DNA of 54,434 nucleotides from CAYIHX01 sp964363305 (GCA_964363305.1 CAYIHX010000027.1:1-54434), one strand, 5' to 3'. Shown: positions 7,377 through 15,238, counted from the first letter of the stretch. Made by a program: numbers and translations. Notes: generated from the letters alone by a model not told the origin.

Positions 7377-8782
7377 GCTTGGCCGGGCGCCGAAAGGAAC
7401 GAGCGATTTGGCTCCTCGATGGCGTGTTTTTCACCCAAGATTCCCAGCGTCGCGTTCTGTGGAACCATCACCTGAAGATCGAGGGGGGGCGCATCGTCGA
7501 GATCGCCGCGGTAAAACCGACTCCGGCGCGAATGAAGAAAGAAAATGCGCAGGTCGTGAAGCTCTCGGGCCGGTGGGTTTTGCCGGGCTTCGTGCAGCCG
7601 CATATTCATCTCTGTCAGACATTATTTCGCAACCGAGCGGACGACCTCGAACTGCTGGCTTGGCTATCCAAACGCATCTGGCCCCTCGAAGCCGGACACA
7701 CGCCTGAGACGCTCTATTTGAGCGCTATCCTGGGTATTCATGAACTTCTTGCCTCCGGTACGACCTGCATTCTCGATATGGGCACCGTCCGCCATACGGA
7801 CGCGATTTGCGAGGCGGTGCTCGATTCGGGCATTCGGGCAAGCGTAGGCAAGTGCCTTATGGATCGACGAGATACCTGCGACTCTCGGCTCGTGGAGGAT
7901 ACGGCGGTGGCTTTGGCCGAGGCCGAGGCCTTGTTCGCGGAGTGGGACGGGCAGGGAGACGGACGGTTGCGGATCTCCTATGCGCCCCGCTTCGCGGTTT
8001 CCTGTTCCGAGAAGCTTCTTCGCCGCGTGGGGGATCTCGCGCGTGAACAGAACGCTCGGATTCATTCTCATTCAAGCGAAAACCGTTCCGAGGTGGACTG
8101 GGTCCGCAAGCTTACGGGGCACGATAACGTTGAATATTTTCATCGACTCGGTTTAACGGGCGATCGCCTGGTTCTCGCCCACTGCATCTGGCTGAGCGCG
8201 CGGGAAAAGAAGATTCTGCGCGATACGGGCACGCATGTCGTTCACTGTCCTTCGTCGAATTTAAAGCTCGCAAGCGGCTTGGCGCCGATTCCGGAGCTGC
8301 TGGGAATGGGCGTCTCGGTCGGGCTGGCCGCTGACGGAGCGCCTTGTAACAACAACTTGAATGCCTTCACGGAGCTTCGATTGGCGGCGTTGATCCATAA
8401 GCCCGGAGGAGGCCCCCGGGCCGTGAGCGCGCAGCAGGCGCTTGATATGGCAACGCTCGGCGGGGCTCATGCGATGGGCCTCTCCGCCGAGATCGGTTCG
8501 CTTGAGGCGGGAAAGCGCGCGGATTTTTTCATCTATGATCCGAGCGACCTCTCGATGTGGACCGGTGGCATGATTGACTCGTCCGATGTCGCGCGGGATG
8601 CCGTGGCGATTTCCGCCCTCGTGTACTCGGGCCAGTCTTCGGCGGTCGAATCGACCTGGGTCGACGGGCGCGAGGTTTTCGATCGCGAGCAGGGGATTCT
8701 TAACTACTCGGACTACGCCCGCCTGCCGGTGGCTTTGGAGCGGGCGTGGAAAAAAGTCCAAAGGGATCCGAGCACCTTTTGA
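7373..8782 (+). CDS. Metal-dependent nucleobase/nucleoside amidohydrolase (SsnA/guanine deaminase/MtaD-like)
   Basis: An amidohydrolase-superfamily TIM-barrel deaminase of 469 residues. Metal ligands: HxH in LPGFVQPHIHLCQTLFRNRA (about residue 73-75), His in RIHSHSSENRSEVDWV, His in RLVLAHCIWLS and Asp in GLAADGAPCNNN. The end GSLEAGKRADFFIYDPSDLS is the usual beta-sandwich closure. This subgroup includes guanine deaminase, 8-oxoguanine deaminase, S-adenosylhomocysteine/methylthioadenosine deaminase and triazine hydrolases. In a salvage operon after punA a guanine- or adenosine-type deaminase is the natural guess, but that is inference. The start is probably the TTG at 7373 overlapping the cdd stop; another TTG lies at 7379. 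Its stop codon sits in the loop of a repeated hairpin. Confidence 0.85.
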   Translation: MSLAGRRKERAIWLLDGVFFTQDSQRRVLWNHHLKIEGGRIVEIAAVKPTPARMKKENAQVVKLSGRWVLPGFVQPHIHLCQTLFRNRADDLELLAWLSKRIWPLEAGHTPETLYLSAILGIHELLASGTTCILDMGTVRHTDAICEAVLDSGIRASVGKCLMDRRDTCDSRLVEDTAVALAEAEALFAEWDGQGDGRLRISYAPRFAVSCSEKLLRRVGDLAREQNARIHSHSSENRSEVDWVRKLTGHDNVEYFHRLGLTGDRLVLAHCIWLSAREKKILRDTGTHVVHCPSSNLKLASGLAPIPELLGMGVSVGLAADGAPCNNNLNAFTELRLAALIHKPGGGPRAVSAQQALDMATLGGAHAMGLSAEIGSLEAGKRADFFIYDPSDLSMWTGGMIDSSDVARDAVAISALVYSGQSSAVESTWVDGREVFDREQGILNYSDYARLPVALERAWKKVQRDPSTF

Positions 8783-8796
8783 TGCTCGGCGCGTCA
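8763..8796 (-). repeat. Dispersed hairpin repeat, copy 1
   Basis: This copy and the one at 15878-15911 match over 34 nt with 2 differences, in opposite orientation; the inner 24 nt are identical (8763-8786 against 15888-15911). Here CCGAGCA (8768-8774) and TGCTCGG (8783-8789) make a perfect 7-bp stem around an 8-nt loop. The loop contains the stop codon of the amidohydrolase gene. Only two copies are seen in this window. Confidence 0.8.
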
Positions 8797-8831
8797 ATTT
8801 TTATCGCAACGCAGTGGGCATCAAGCGTAAA

Positions 8832-8850
8832 GAAGGTGTCAGACACCTTC
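8832..8850. repeat. Perfect palindrome centred on the prfB stop codon (REP-like)
   Basis: GAAGGTGTC-A-GACACCTTC is a perfect 9-bp inverted repeat around one base. The prfB stop codon (8839-8841, minus strand) forms its centre, so the palindrome supplies the last four codons (Asp-Glu-Gly-Val). No T-run follows on either side, so it is a poor terminator; it resembles short REP-type palindromes. Confidence 0.7.
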
Positions 8851-10003
8851 GTCGCCACCTCGGGCCCATTCACCCGTGATTCGACAGGTGAGGTACTTTT
8901 TCATGAACTCATCGAGCTCGCCGTCGAGGGTTTTTTCAGCCGCTGAGGTCACTTCGCCGGTGCGGTGGTCTTTCACCATCTTGTACGGATGGAGCACGTA
9001 GGAACGAATCTGGCTGCCCCAAGCGATGTCCTTCTTGGTGTTTTCTACCGCTTCTTGTTTTTTGCGTTCCTCATCGAGATGGCGTTCGTAGAGGCGCGAC
9101 TTCAGAACCTTCATCGCCAGGTCGCGATTCTTGATCTGCGAGCGCTCTTGCTGGCAGGTGACGACGAGGTTCGTGGGTATGTGCGTGATTCGCACCGCAG
9201 AGTCCGTGGTATTGACACCCTGGCCTCCCTTGCCGCCCGAACGGTACACGTCGATGCGAAGGTCGGAGGGGTTGATGACCACTTCAAAATCATCGTCGAC
9301 CTCAGGCGTGACGAACACGCTGGTAAAGGAGGTGTGTCGGCGCGCATTCGAATCGAAGGGAGAAATACGGACTAAGCGATGCACGCCGGCCTCGCTCTTC
9401 AGAAGGCCATAGGCGTAGGGGCCGCTGATGGTGAGCGTGGCATTCTTGATTCCAGCCTCCTCGCCGGTAAGCGCGTCCATCAGTTCGACCTTGAATCCCT
9501 TGGCTTGCCCCCAGCGTTGATACATTCGGAGGAGCATCTGCGCCCAGTCTTGAGACTCCGTTCCACCAGCACCTGCGTTGATCGTTATGATCGCGTTCTT
9601 CGAATCCATCTCGTCAGAGAGCAGTTTTTGAAATTCGACGCGTTCGAATTTGGGTCCCAACGTACCGACCAGCGTGGAAACCTCCGCCCAGGTGCCGACG
9701 TCATCGGCCTCGATCGCCAACTCATTCATGGCTTCGCAGTCCGCGAAGCCCGCGTCGAGCTCCTTGAACTGGTTCACTTCGGTCTCCAGGCGAGACTTCT
9801 CCTGCGTCATCGTTTTCGCTTTGCGATTATCCCTCCAGAACTCAGCCTGCTGGGAAAGATGTTCGATTTCGTCGATCCGGCGCTCTTTGACCGCTAGGTC
9901 AAAGAGACCCCCGGAGGAACTCGAGGCGCTTCTTCATTTCCGCGAGCTGCGCGCGGACTTCGTGCGGCGCAAGGACGCCTTTGCTTGTCGTGATTTCGGC
10001 CAT
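8839..10003 (-). CDS. prfB: Peptide chain release factor 2, made by +1 programmed frameshift
   Basis: Release factor 2 recognises UGA and UAA and triggers peptide release at the ribosome. The gene is in two frames. Frame 0 starts at ATG 10003 and runs 34 codons (MAEITTSKGVLAPHEVRAQL...) to an in-frame TGA at 9901-9899. A +1 shift at CTT-TGA-C then continues DLAVKERRIDEIEHLSQQAE and the rest, for about 387 residues in all. The body has INAGAGGTESQDWAQMLLRM, the domain 3 GGQ loop YRSGGKGGQGVNTTDSAVRI, and the anticodon-mimic S-P-F in RLVRISPFDSN. The gene starts inside the end of ybeY (70-nt overlap). Its level should be self-adjusting: low RF2 lets ribosomes pause at the UGA and shift. Confidence 0.96.
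9898..9913 (-). promoter_or_regulatory. prfB programmed +1 frameshift signal
   Basis: Minus-strand sequence CGGGGGTCTCTTTGAC. The internal Shine-Dalgarno-like GGGGG (9912-9908), the CTT slippery codon, the TGA stop and the following C have the same spacing as the known E. coli signal (AGGGGGTATCTTTGAC); only the two bases between differ in kind. Reading resumes in +1 at GAC. Confidence 0.95.
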
Positions 10004-10482
10004 GCTCTTTCGTTACCTGATTCGGCCCGTTCGATCAACCCGCGAGAAGCGCTCTTTTTCATGTTCATGGCGGCGAGAACGGCGGTCTCCAGTTTTCGCA
10101 TTTGAGTGGCCTCACGTCGGCCTCGTTCGTGGTCGAAGCCCAGTAAGTGAAGGAGCCCGTGCACGGCGAGAATCGTGGCTTCCACGCGTTCAGGGTGACC
10201 TTGCTCCTTCGCCTGTTTCTTCAGGACGGCCGAGCAGATGACCAGCTCCCCGAGATGTCCCATGGTTCGAAGGGCCTCGGGGGTCGGGAAACTCAAGACG
10301 TCCGTCGCGTAGTCTTTTCCACGGTAGGTGGCGTTGAGCGATCGCATGCGAGCGGCGCTGATGACGCTCACTTCGATCTGCGGTTCAGAGGGAATTCCAT
10401 TCTTGAGCATTTTGACTTCGTTGGCGGCGAGAAGCGCCTGTCGCAACGTGGTCTTCAGGAACTTCTCCAGGAGCGCGCTCAT
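9934..10482 (-). CDS. ybeY: Endoribonuclease YbeY (16S rRNA maturation)
   Basis: A single-strand endoribonuclease and metalloprotein needed for 16S rRNA 3'-end processing and ribosome quality control. The metal site HGLLHLLGFDHE (H-x3-H-x5-H) is complete, preceded by TYRGKDYATDVLSFP, the family's second conserved block. I place the start at the ATG 10482 (MSALLEKFLK...), giving 182 residues; an earlier start at 10569 adds a 29-residue tail unlike the family. The C-terminus is about 35 residues longer than usual and rich in Arg/Lys/Ser, and this tail is the part that overlaps prfB. Both genes serve translation, and the overlap suggests coupled expression. Confidence 0.9.
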   Translation of the reverse strand: MSALLEKFLKTTLRQALLAANEVKMLKNGIPSEPQIEVSVISAARMRSLNATYRGKDYATDVLSFPTPEALRTMGHLGELVICSAVLKKQAKEQGHPERVEATILAVHGLLHLLGFDHERGRREATQMRKLETAVLAAMNMKKSASRGLIERAESGNERAWPKSRQAKASLRRTKSARSSRK

Positions 10483-10569
10483 GATATGGATTTTACATCG
10501 ACGCCAGGCAGAAAGATATTCCTCCTCGGGGAGGCGTTGAAAATTATTTGAATGGAATGGTGGGGACAT

Positions 10570-10713
10570 ATGGCCAGCTCCAGAATCGCAATTTACGCAC
10601 TCCTCCTGTGTGCGGTATCGTTCGGGTTCGCAACCTCCGCTCGCGCGCTGGTTGCCGCGAAGATCAGCGCGGGCGACTTTTTGAAATTTTACCCCGCGTG
10701 CGCGCTCAAGTGA
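10570..10713 (+). CDS. Small exported peptide of unknown function
   Basis: A 47-codon ORF. The sequence begins MASSRIAIYALLLCAVSFGF and continues ATSARA, a textbook signal peptide (basic start, hydrophobic core, A-x-A cleavage site at about residue 26), leaving a mature peptide of about 21 residues ending in YPACALK with one Cys. A GGTGGGG sequence 4 nt upstream could be its ribosome site. It is divergent from ybeY and lies 26 nt before another small exported ORF. I do not recognise it; it could be a leader peptide for the deoC operon or a truncated gene. Confidence 0.45.
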   Translation: MASSRIAIYALLLCAVSFGFATSARALVAAKISAGDFLKFYPACALK

Positions 10714-10739
10714 AGGTCCGCAAGGGAATGAGGTTGAAT

Positions 10740-11027
10740 ATGAACTCCGTGATAAAGACGAGAAATCGTGCGGTCCTCTTCCTGGTGCTCGGACTGGCCG
10801 GTTCCATCTCGCCGGCTTGGGGCGCCGTGCGCGTCGCGCAGTTCACCGGCCTGACCGCGAGCGAATTCCGGGTCTGGGACTTCAATCAAGATGTCTATTT
10901 TTTCATTCCGATCCGGCTCCTGAGGGAACAAGGCGAGCTAACGCGTTGCGCCCAACGCTGGGTCTCAGCATTGCTGACCCCGGAAGATCATGTTAGTCGG
11001 CTATCACTGGGGGAATTGACTCTATGA
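10740..11027 (+). CDS. Small exported protein upstream of deoC
   Basis: A 95-residue ORF starting at ATG 10740, with a GAGG ribosome site 6-7 nt before it. Residues 1-28 (MNSVIKTRNRAVLFLVLGLA and on to SPAWG) form a signal peptide. The mature part is short, with one Cys, a hydrophobic strand (DVYFFIPIRLL) and no family I recognise. Its stop codon overlaps the deoC start (ATGA at 11024-11027), so deoC translation is coupled to it. That argues it is translated rather than random. It may be the remnant of a longer exported protein. Confidence 0.45.
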   Translation: MNSVIKTRNRAVLFLVLGLAGSISPAWGAVRVAQFTGLTASEFRVWDFNQDVYFFIPIRLLREQGELTRCAQRWVSALLTPEDHVSRLSLGELTL

Positions 11028-11989
11028 ATCGAATTCTTTCTCTCGAGACGCAAGACGGCTCGAGACGGACGATCGTGAGTCCATCGGTCGACGAAGTCGG
11101 GATCCACGAGCGGGCCGATTTCTTCGCCAAGAGAAGCATCAAGAAGCAATCCAAAATGGACGCACTCCTGGCGTGCATCCGGATGTGCGATCTCACCACC
11201 CTCGAAGGCGCCGACACGCCGGGCAAGGTCAAGCAGCTCTGCAACAAAGCGATCATGCCGGCCCCAGCGATCTTGCTGCAAGAACTCGCGGGCGCGGGCT
11301 TGGCACAGGTGATCCCCTCGGTCGCCGCGATTTGCGTCTATCCCTCGATGGTGCCGGTCGCCAGCCGGGCTTTGCGCGGCACGGGCATCCACATCGCGTC
11401 CGTAGCCACCGCCTTTCCTTCGGGCCAAACTCCCATTAAAGCCAAGACCCAAGACGTGCGGTACGCGATCCAGGCCGGCGCCGACGAGATCGACATGGTG
11501 ATCAACCGCGCGGCCTTTCTCTCAGGCGATTACCAGCAAGTCTATGACGAGATCGCGGAAGTGAAAGAGATCTGCGGTGACGCCGTTCACCTTAAAGTCA
11601 TATTGGAAACCGGGGAGCTCGGGACATTTGACAAGGTCCGACTCGCCTCCGAGATCGCGATGCGCGCGGGTGGGGACTTCATCAAGACCTCGACCGGCAA
11701 AGTGGTGCCCGCCGCGACCCCCGCCGTCACCTTGGTCATGTTGCAGGCGATCGCGGACTATTACGCGGCCACCGGCAAGAAGATCGGGATGAAGCCCGCG
11801 GGCGGAATCCGCACGGCGAAGCAGGCCATTCAGTACCTTTGCATGGTTTCGGAGACGCTCGGACCCGAGTGGCTCACGCCTGATCTTTTCCGTTTCGGGG
11901 CCAGCGTCCTTCTCAACGACCTGCTCAAGCAGATTTTCAAGGAACTCACGGGCCGCTACTATTACGAAAAGGCCTTTTCTCTCGACTAG
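11024..11989 (+). CDS. deoC: Deoxyribose-phosphate aldolase (long form)
   Basis: Splits 2-deoxyribose-5-phosphate into glyceraldehyde-3-phosphate and acetaldehyde. At 321 residues it is the longer E. coli/eukaryote-like type, not the 220-residue type. The Schiff-base lysine is in GGDFIKTSTGKVVPAATPA and the second active-site lysine in KIGMKPAGGIRTAKQA; AGADEIDMVINRAAFLSGDY carries the catalytic Asp. It follows two small exported ORFs and is followed 28 nt later by two aldehyde dehydrogenase genes, so acetaldehyde made here can be oxidised by its neighbours. A decayed fragment of a different deoC lies at 16801-17051. Confidence 0.94.
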   Translation: MNRILSLETQDGSRRTIVSPSVDEVGIHERADFFAKRSIKKQSKMDALLACIRMCDLTTLEGADTPGKVKQLCNKAIMPAPAILLQELAGAGLAQVIPSVAAICVYPSMVPVASRALRGTGIHIASVATAFPSGQTPIKAKTQDVRYAIQAGADEIDMVINRAAFLSGDYQQVYDEIAEVKEICGDAVHLKVILETGELGTFDKVRLASEIAMRAGGDFIKTSTGKVVPAATPAVTLVMLQAIADYYAATGKKIGMKPAGGIRTAKQAIQYLCMVSETLGPEWLTPDLFRFGASVLLNDLLKQIFKELTGRYYYEKAFSLD

Positions 11990-12017
11990 AGAGCGTTAAA
12001 GCGAAAGAGGTTAGACC

Positions 12018-13565
12018 ATGAGCAAGAAAATCAAAGCCCGCCCCGCCCTACGGCCTGCCGCCGCGAAGCTTCCTGGGAAGTCGGGCAAGGTCTTGAAGAC
12101 CGGCGCCCCCGCATGGGAATTTGAATACGCCCCCTCGATCGAAGCGATGGACGTCGTCAAGATCAAGCCCAAAAATCTGCTCTTCATCGACGGCAAGTTC
12201 GTGGCGCCCGCAAGCGGCAAATATTTCAAGACGATCAATCCCGCGACCGCGGAGGTTTTAGCCGAGATCGCGGAAGCCAATACCGCGGACGTGGACCGCG
12301 CGGTCAAGTCCGCCCGCAAAGCTTACGACCAGACATGGTCCAAGCTCTCGGGTAAGGAACGCGGCCGTTACCTGTTCCGCATCGCGCGCGTGATCCAGGA
12401 ACGGTCGCGTGAACTCGCGGTCCTCGAGACTTTGGATAACGGCAAACCGATCCGCGAATCGCGGGACGTCGATGTGCCGTTGGTCGCGGCTCATTTTTTC
12501 TATCACGCGGGCTGGGCCGATAAGCTCGACTACGCTTTCCCGGGCATGAAAGTCGCTCCTCTGGGCGTCGCGGCGCAGGTGATCCCCTGGAACTTTCCGC
12601 TTCTGATGGCGGCCTGGAAAATCGCGCCCGCGCTGGCTTGTGGCAACACGGTCGTACTCAAGCCCGCGGAGACCACGTCTCTTTCGGTGCTCCTGCTCGC
12701 GGAGATCCTCCAGGAAGCGGGGCTCCCCGATGGGGTCGTCAACATCGTCACGGGCGCCGGCGAAACGGGGGCGGCCCTGGTATCGCACCCGGACGTCAAC
12801 AAAGTTGCGTTTACGGGTTCGACTTCGGTCGGCAAGCTCATCGCGCGCTCGATCGCCGCGAGCGGCAAGAAGCTCACGCTCGAGCTGGGCGGCAAGTCCG
12901 CGCACATCATCTATGAGGATGCCGCGATCGACCAGGCCGTCGAAGGCGTGGTCAACGGTATCTATTTCAACCAAGGGCATGTCTGCTGCGCGGGTTCAAG
13001 GCTTTTGCTGGAGGAGTCGATTGCCGGCGTCTTCGTGGCCAAGCTCAGGAAGCGCATGGAAAAACTCCGGGTCGGCAATCCGCTCGACAAAAATACGGAC
13101 ATTGGCGCGATCAACTCCGAGGCGGAACTCCTCAAGATCCGCAAGCTCGTCGAGCTCGGCAAGTCCGAGGGCGGCGAGTACTTCGAGCCTTCCAAAGTCA
13201 AACTGCCCACGAAAGGGTATTTTCAGAAGCCTTGCTTCTTCAATGGACTGTCTTCTTCGGCAACGCTCAATCGGGTCGAGGTCTTTGGACCCGTGCTGGC
13301 GATCAGCACTTTCCGCACTCCCGATGAGGCGATCGCCAAAGCCAACGACACGCCTTACGGGTTGGCGGCCGGAATCTGGTCCGAGAAGGGCTCCAAGATC
13401 CAGAAGACCGCGGCCGCCCTCAAGGCCGGCGTGATCTGGGCCAACACTTATAATCGTTTTGATCCGGCGTCGCCCTTTGGCGGTTATGCCGAGAGCGGCT
13501 GGGGCCGCGAGGGGGGCCGGCACGGGCTTCTTTCTTACCTGGAGGTGCGCTCGTGGCAGGACTGA
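12018..13565 (+). CDS. NAD(P)-dependent aldehyde dehydrogenase (catalytic half, ALDH16-like)
   Basis: A 515-residue ALDH. The Rossmann region has VIPWNFPLLMAAWKIAPALA, the cofactor loop VNIVTGAGETGAALVSHPDV followed by KVAFTGSTSVGK, the catalytic Glu in LTLELGGKSAHIIYEDA, and the catalytic Cys in YFNQGHVCCAGSRLLLEE. The C-terminal oligomerisation part includes EVFGPVLAISTFRTPDEAIA and the ending FGGYAESGWGREGGRHG. Its N-terminus has a 40-residue extension before the family start. Located between deoC and a non-catalytic ALDH-like gene that overlaps it by 13 nt. Oxidation of DeoC-derived acetaldehyde to acetate is the likely role (inference). Bacterial and animal ALDH16 proteins fuse a catalytic and a non-catalytic half; here they are two genes. 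Confidence 0.9.
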   Translation: MSKKIKARPALRPAAAKLPGKSGKVLKTGAPAWEFEYAPSIEAMDVVKIKPKNLLFIDGKFVAPASGKYFKTINPATAEVLAEIAEANTADVDRAVKSARKAYDQTWSKLSGKERGRYLFRIARVIQERSRELAVLETLDNGKPIRESRDVDVPLVAAHFFYHAGWADKLDYAFPGMKVAPLGVAAQVIPWNFPLLMAAWKIAPALACGNTVVLKPAETTSLSVLLLAEILQEAGLPDGVVNIVTGAGETGAALVSHPDVNKVAFTGSTSVGKLIARSIAASGKKLTLELGGKSAHIIYEDAAIDQAVEGVVNGIYFNQGHVCCAGSRLLLEESIAGVFVAKLRKRMEKLRVGNPLDKNTDIGAINSEAELLKIRKLVELGKSEGGEYFEPSKVKLPTKGYFQKPCFFNGLSSSATLNRVEVFGPVLAISTFRTPDEAIAKANDTPYGLAAGIWSEKGSKIQKTAAALKAGVIWANTYNRFDPASPFGGYAESGWGREGGRHGLLSYLEVRSWQD

Positions 13566-14422
13566 ACTCTCAGAGCCTTCGTATTCCAAAGACCATCAAA
13601 CTCTTTATCGGCGGCGAGTTTCCGCGCACGGAGTCCGGGCGCAGCGCGCCGGTTTACTCCAAGAAGGGCAAGACGCTTTTTGCTCACCTCTGCAAAGCCT
13701 CGCGCAAGGACCTGCGCAACGCGGTCGTCGCCGCGAAAGGCGCGCAAAGCGGCTGGGAAAAGAAGACGGCCTACAACCGGGGCCAGATTCTTTACCGCAT
13801 GGCCGAGATGGCCGAAGGCAAGCGCGCCGAGTTCGTCGAGATCCTGGAAGAAGTGCAAGGTTACACGGCCCCGCAAGCGAACGCCGCCGTGGACCAGGCG
13901 ATCGACGCATTTGTCTATTACGGCGGATTCGCGGACAAGTACCCGCAGCTCGTCGGCACGATCAACCCGGTCTCGGGGCCTCATCATAACTTCACCACTC
14001 CCGAGCCCGTGGGCCTGGTCGCCGTGGTCTTTGACGGCGAGCTGGATCTGGGCGGCCTGGCCGCACACCTGGCTGCGATCATCTGCTCCGGCAATTCCGT
14101 CGTCGCGCTGCTGCCCGAAGACGGCTCCGCGATCCTGGCGCCCTTGGCAGAGGTCATGGCCACTTCGGACCTGTCCAAAGGCGTGGTCAACCTCCTGAGC
14201 GGCTCGCGCGACGAGTTGTGGCAGCAGTTCGGATCGCACATGGAGATCCAATCCCTGAGCTATGGCGGCCAGGACCGCAAGATCCTCACCGAGCTCAAGA
14301 CTCTCGCATGCGAAAACATGAAACGCATGGTCGTGCCCAGCGCGAAAACCGCGGCTCTTTCGCTGGAGCAGATTCTGAGTTTCGTGGAGTATAAAACCGT
14401 CTGGCATCCCTCGGGGTTTTGA
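13553..14422 (+). CDS. Non-catalytic ALDH-like protein (second half of a split ALDH16)
   Basis: A 289-residue protein that aligns with the N-terminal cofactor-binding part of an ALDH (IKLFIGGEFPRTESGRSAPV, then NAVVAAKGAQSGWEKKTAYN, RGQILYRMAEMAEGKRAEFV and GLVAVVFDGELDLGG) but lacks the catalytic Cys domain and ends early. The GTG start lies inside the upstream ALDH, in another frame, with a 13-nt overlap. In known ALDH16 proteins the C-terminal domain is likewise a degenerate ALDH domain that packs against the catalytic half. I infer this protein is a structural partner of the upstream enzyme rather than an enzyme. The usual glycine-rich NAD loop is altered. Confidence 0.8.
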   Translation: MAGLNSQSLRIPKTIKLFIGGEFPRTESGRSAPVYSKKGKTLFAHLCKASRKDLRNAVVAAKGAQSGWEKKTAYNRGQILYRMAEMAEGKRAEFVEILEEVQGYTAPQANAAVDQAIDAFVYYGGFADKYPQLVGTINPVSGPHHNFTTPEPVGLVAVVFDGELDLGGLAAHLAAIICSGNSVVALLPEDGSAILAPLAEVMATSDLSKGVVNLLSGSRDELWQQFGSHMEIQSLSYGGQDRKILTELKTLACENMKRMVVPSAKTAALSLEQILSFVEYKTVWHPSGF

Positions 14423-14424
14423 TC

Positions 14425-14685
14425 ATGAATACGAAAAAAGCGCTGGTTGAAGCTTTCGTCCGCCTCTCGATGCAAAAAGAGGAGAATGCAACCGCGCTGC
14501 GCGGGCTTCTGAGCGACAAGTTTCAATATAAAAGCCCGTTGTCGGAGTTCAATGGCGTCGACAGCTTTTTCAGGGATCCTTGGGCGATCGCGCTCGCACC
14601 CATCCCTGAGCAGTTTACGGGCGGCGAGTTTCCCGATGCGCTCCTGGCGCGCCTGGCGAGGGGCTTTGAAAATGTTGACTACTGA
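14425..14685 (+). CDS. Small protein, possibly a truncated NTF2/SnoaL-like domain
   Basis: An 86-residue ORF starting at ATG 14425, just after the ALDH-like gene stop. The sequence (KKALVEAFVRLSMQKEENAT, then LRGLLSDKFQYKSPLSEFNG and SFFRDPWAIA) resembles the helix-strand opening of NTF2/SnoaL-type folds, which are normally 110-140 residues, so it may be truncated. It overlaps the next gene by 14 nt. The recognition is weak; the tight packing in the operon is the main reason to believe it. Confidence 0.45.
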   Translation: MNTKKALVEAFVRLSMQKEENATALRGLLSDKFQYKSPLSEFNGVDSFFRDPWAIALAPIPEQFTGGEFPDALLARLARGFENVDY

Positions 14686-15238
14686 TCGAGTGAAGGATCT
14701 TGGGCCTTTGGCTTACTTTCTCGGCACCTGGGAGGGTCACCAGGGGGACGACATCGCTCCGGGCGACGATCGCGGAACCGAGAACAACAAGTTTCGGGAG
14801 CAGCTTGTGTTTGAAGATGCGGGACTGGTCGAGAACCATGAACAGAAGCTGCAGGCTTTGCGCTATGCGCTCATGGCTTGGAGAATCGGAGTCGATGTGC
14901 CTTTTCATGAAGAGCGGGGATACTATATTTGGGAGGCCCAGACTCAGCAGCTCATGCGCAGTTTCACGATTCCGCGGGGCGTCGCGCTGATCGCGGGTGG
15001 CAAGGTCGATCCGAGCGCGAAGGAAATGGTATTGCGGGCGGAGTACGGTTCGTTCACCTACGGTATTTGCTCGAATCCCTTTCTCGATGTTGAGTTTCGA
15101 ACTCAGTCGTTCGAAATGAAAATCAAGATTTTGGGTGCGGATTCTTTCAGCTATGATGAAGACACGATTCTCCTGATGAAGGGGCGCAAGGAGCCGTTTC
15201 ATCACCGGGACCAGAACACGCTCATGCGGGTGAAGTGA
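14672..15238 (+). CDS. Nitrobindin/THAP4-like heme-binding beta-barrel protein
   Basis: A 188-residue cytoplasmic protein. I chose ATG 14672, preceded by GAGGGG; longer frames upstream are in the wrong frame for the previous gene. The opening LGPLAYFLGTWEGHQGDD is the 'LapLa.llGtW.G.g' of the FABP-like/nitrobindin family, followed by FREQLVFEDAGLVENHEQKL and ERGYYIWEAQTQQLMRSFTI and PRGVALIAGG. In this family a C-terminal His can bind heme; a candidate His-His pair is in PFHHRDQ near the end. Role unknown; heme-NO chemistry is established only for some members. Stop overlaps the GNAT gene start (GTGA at 15235-15238). Confidence 0.72.
   Translation: MLTTDRVKDLGPLAYFLGTWEGHQGDDIAPGDDRGTENNKFREQLVFEDAGLVENHEQKLQALRYALMAWRIGVDVPFHEERGYYIWEAQTQQLMRSFTIPRGVALIAGGKVDPSAKEMVLRAEYGSFTYGICSNPFLDVEFRTQSFEMKIKILGADSFSYDEDTILLMKGRKEPFHHRDQNTLMRVK

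Noticed and set aside
8832..8850. Bidirectional terminator between the amidohydrolase and prfB genes
   Set aside because: The stem is good but no T-run follows in either direction.
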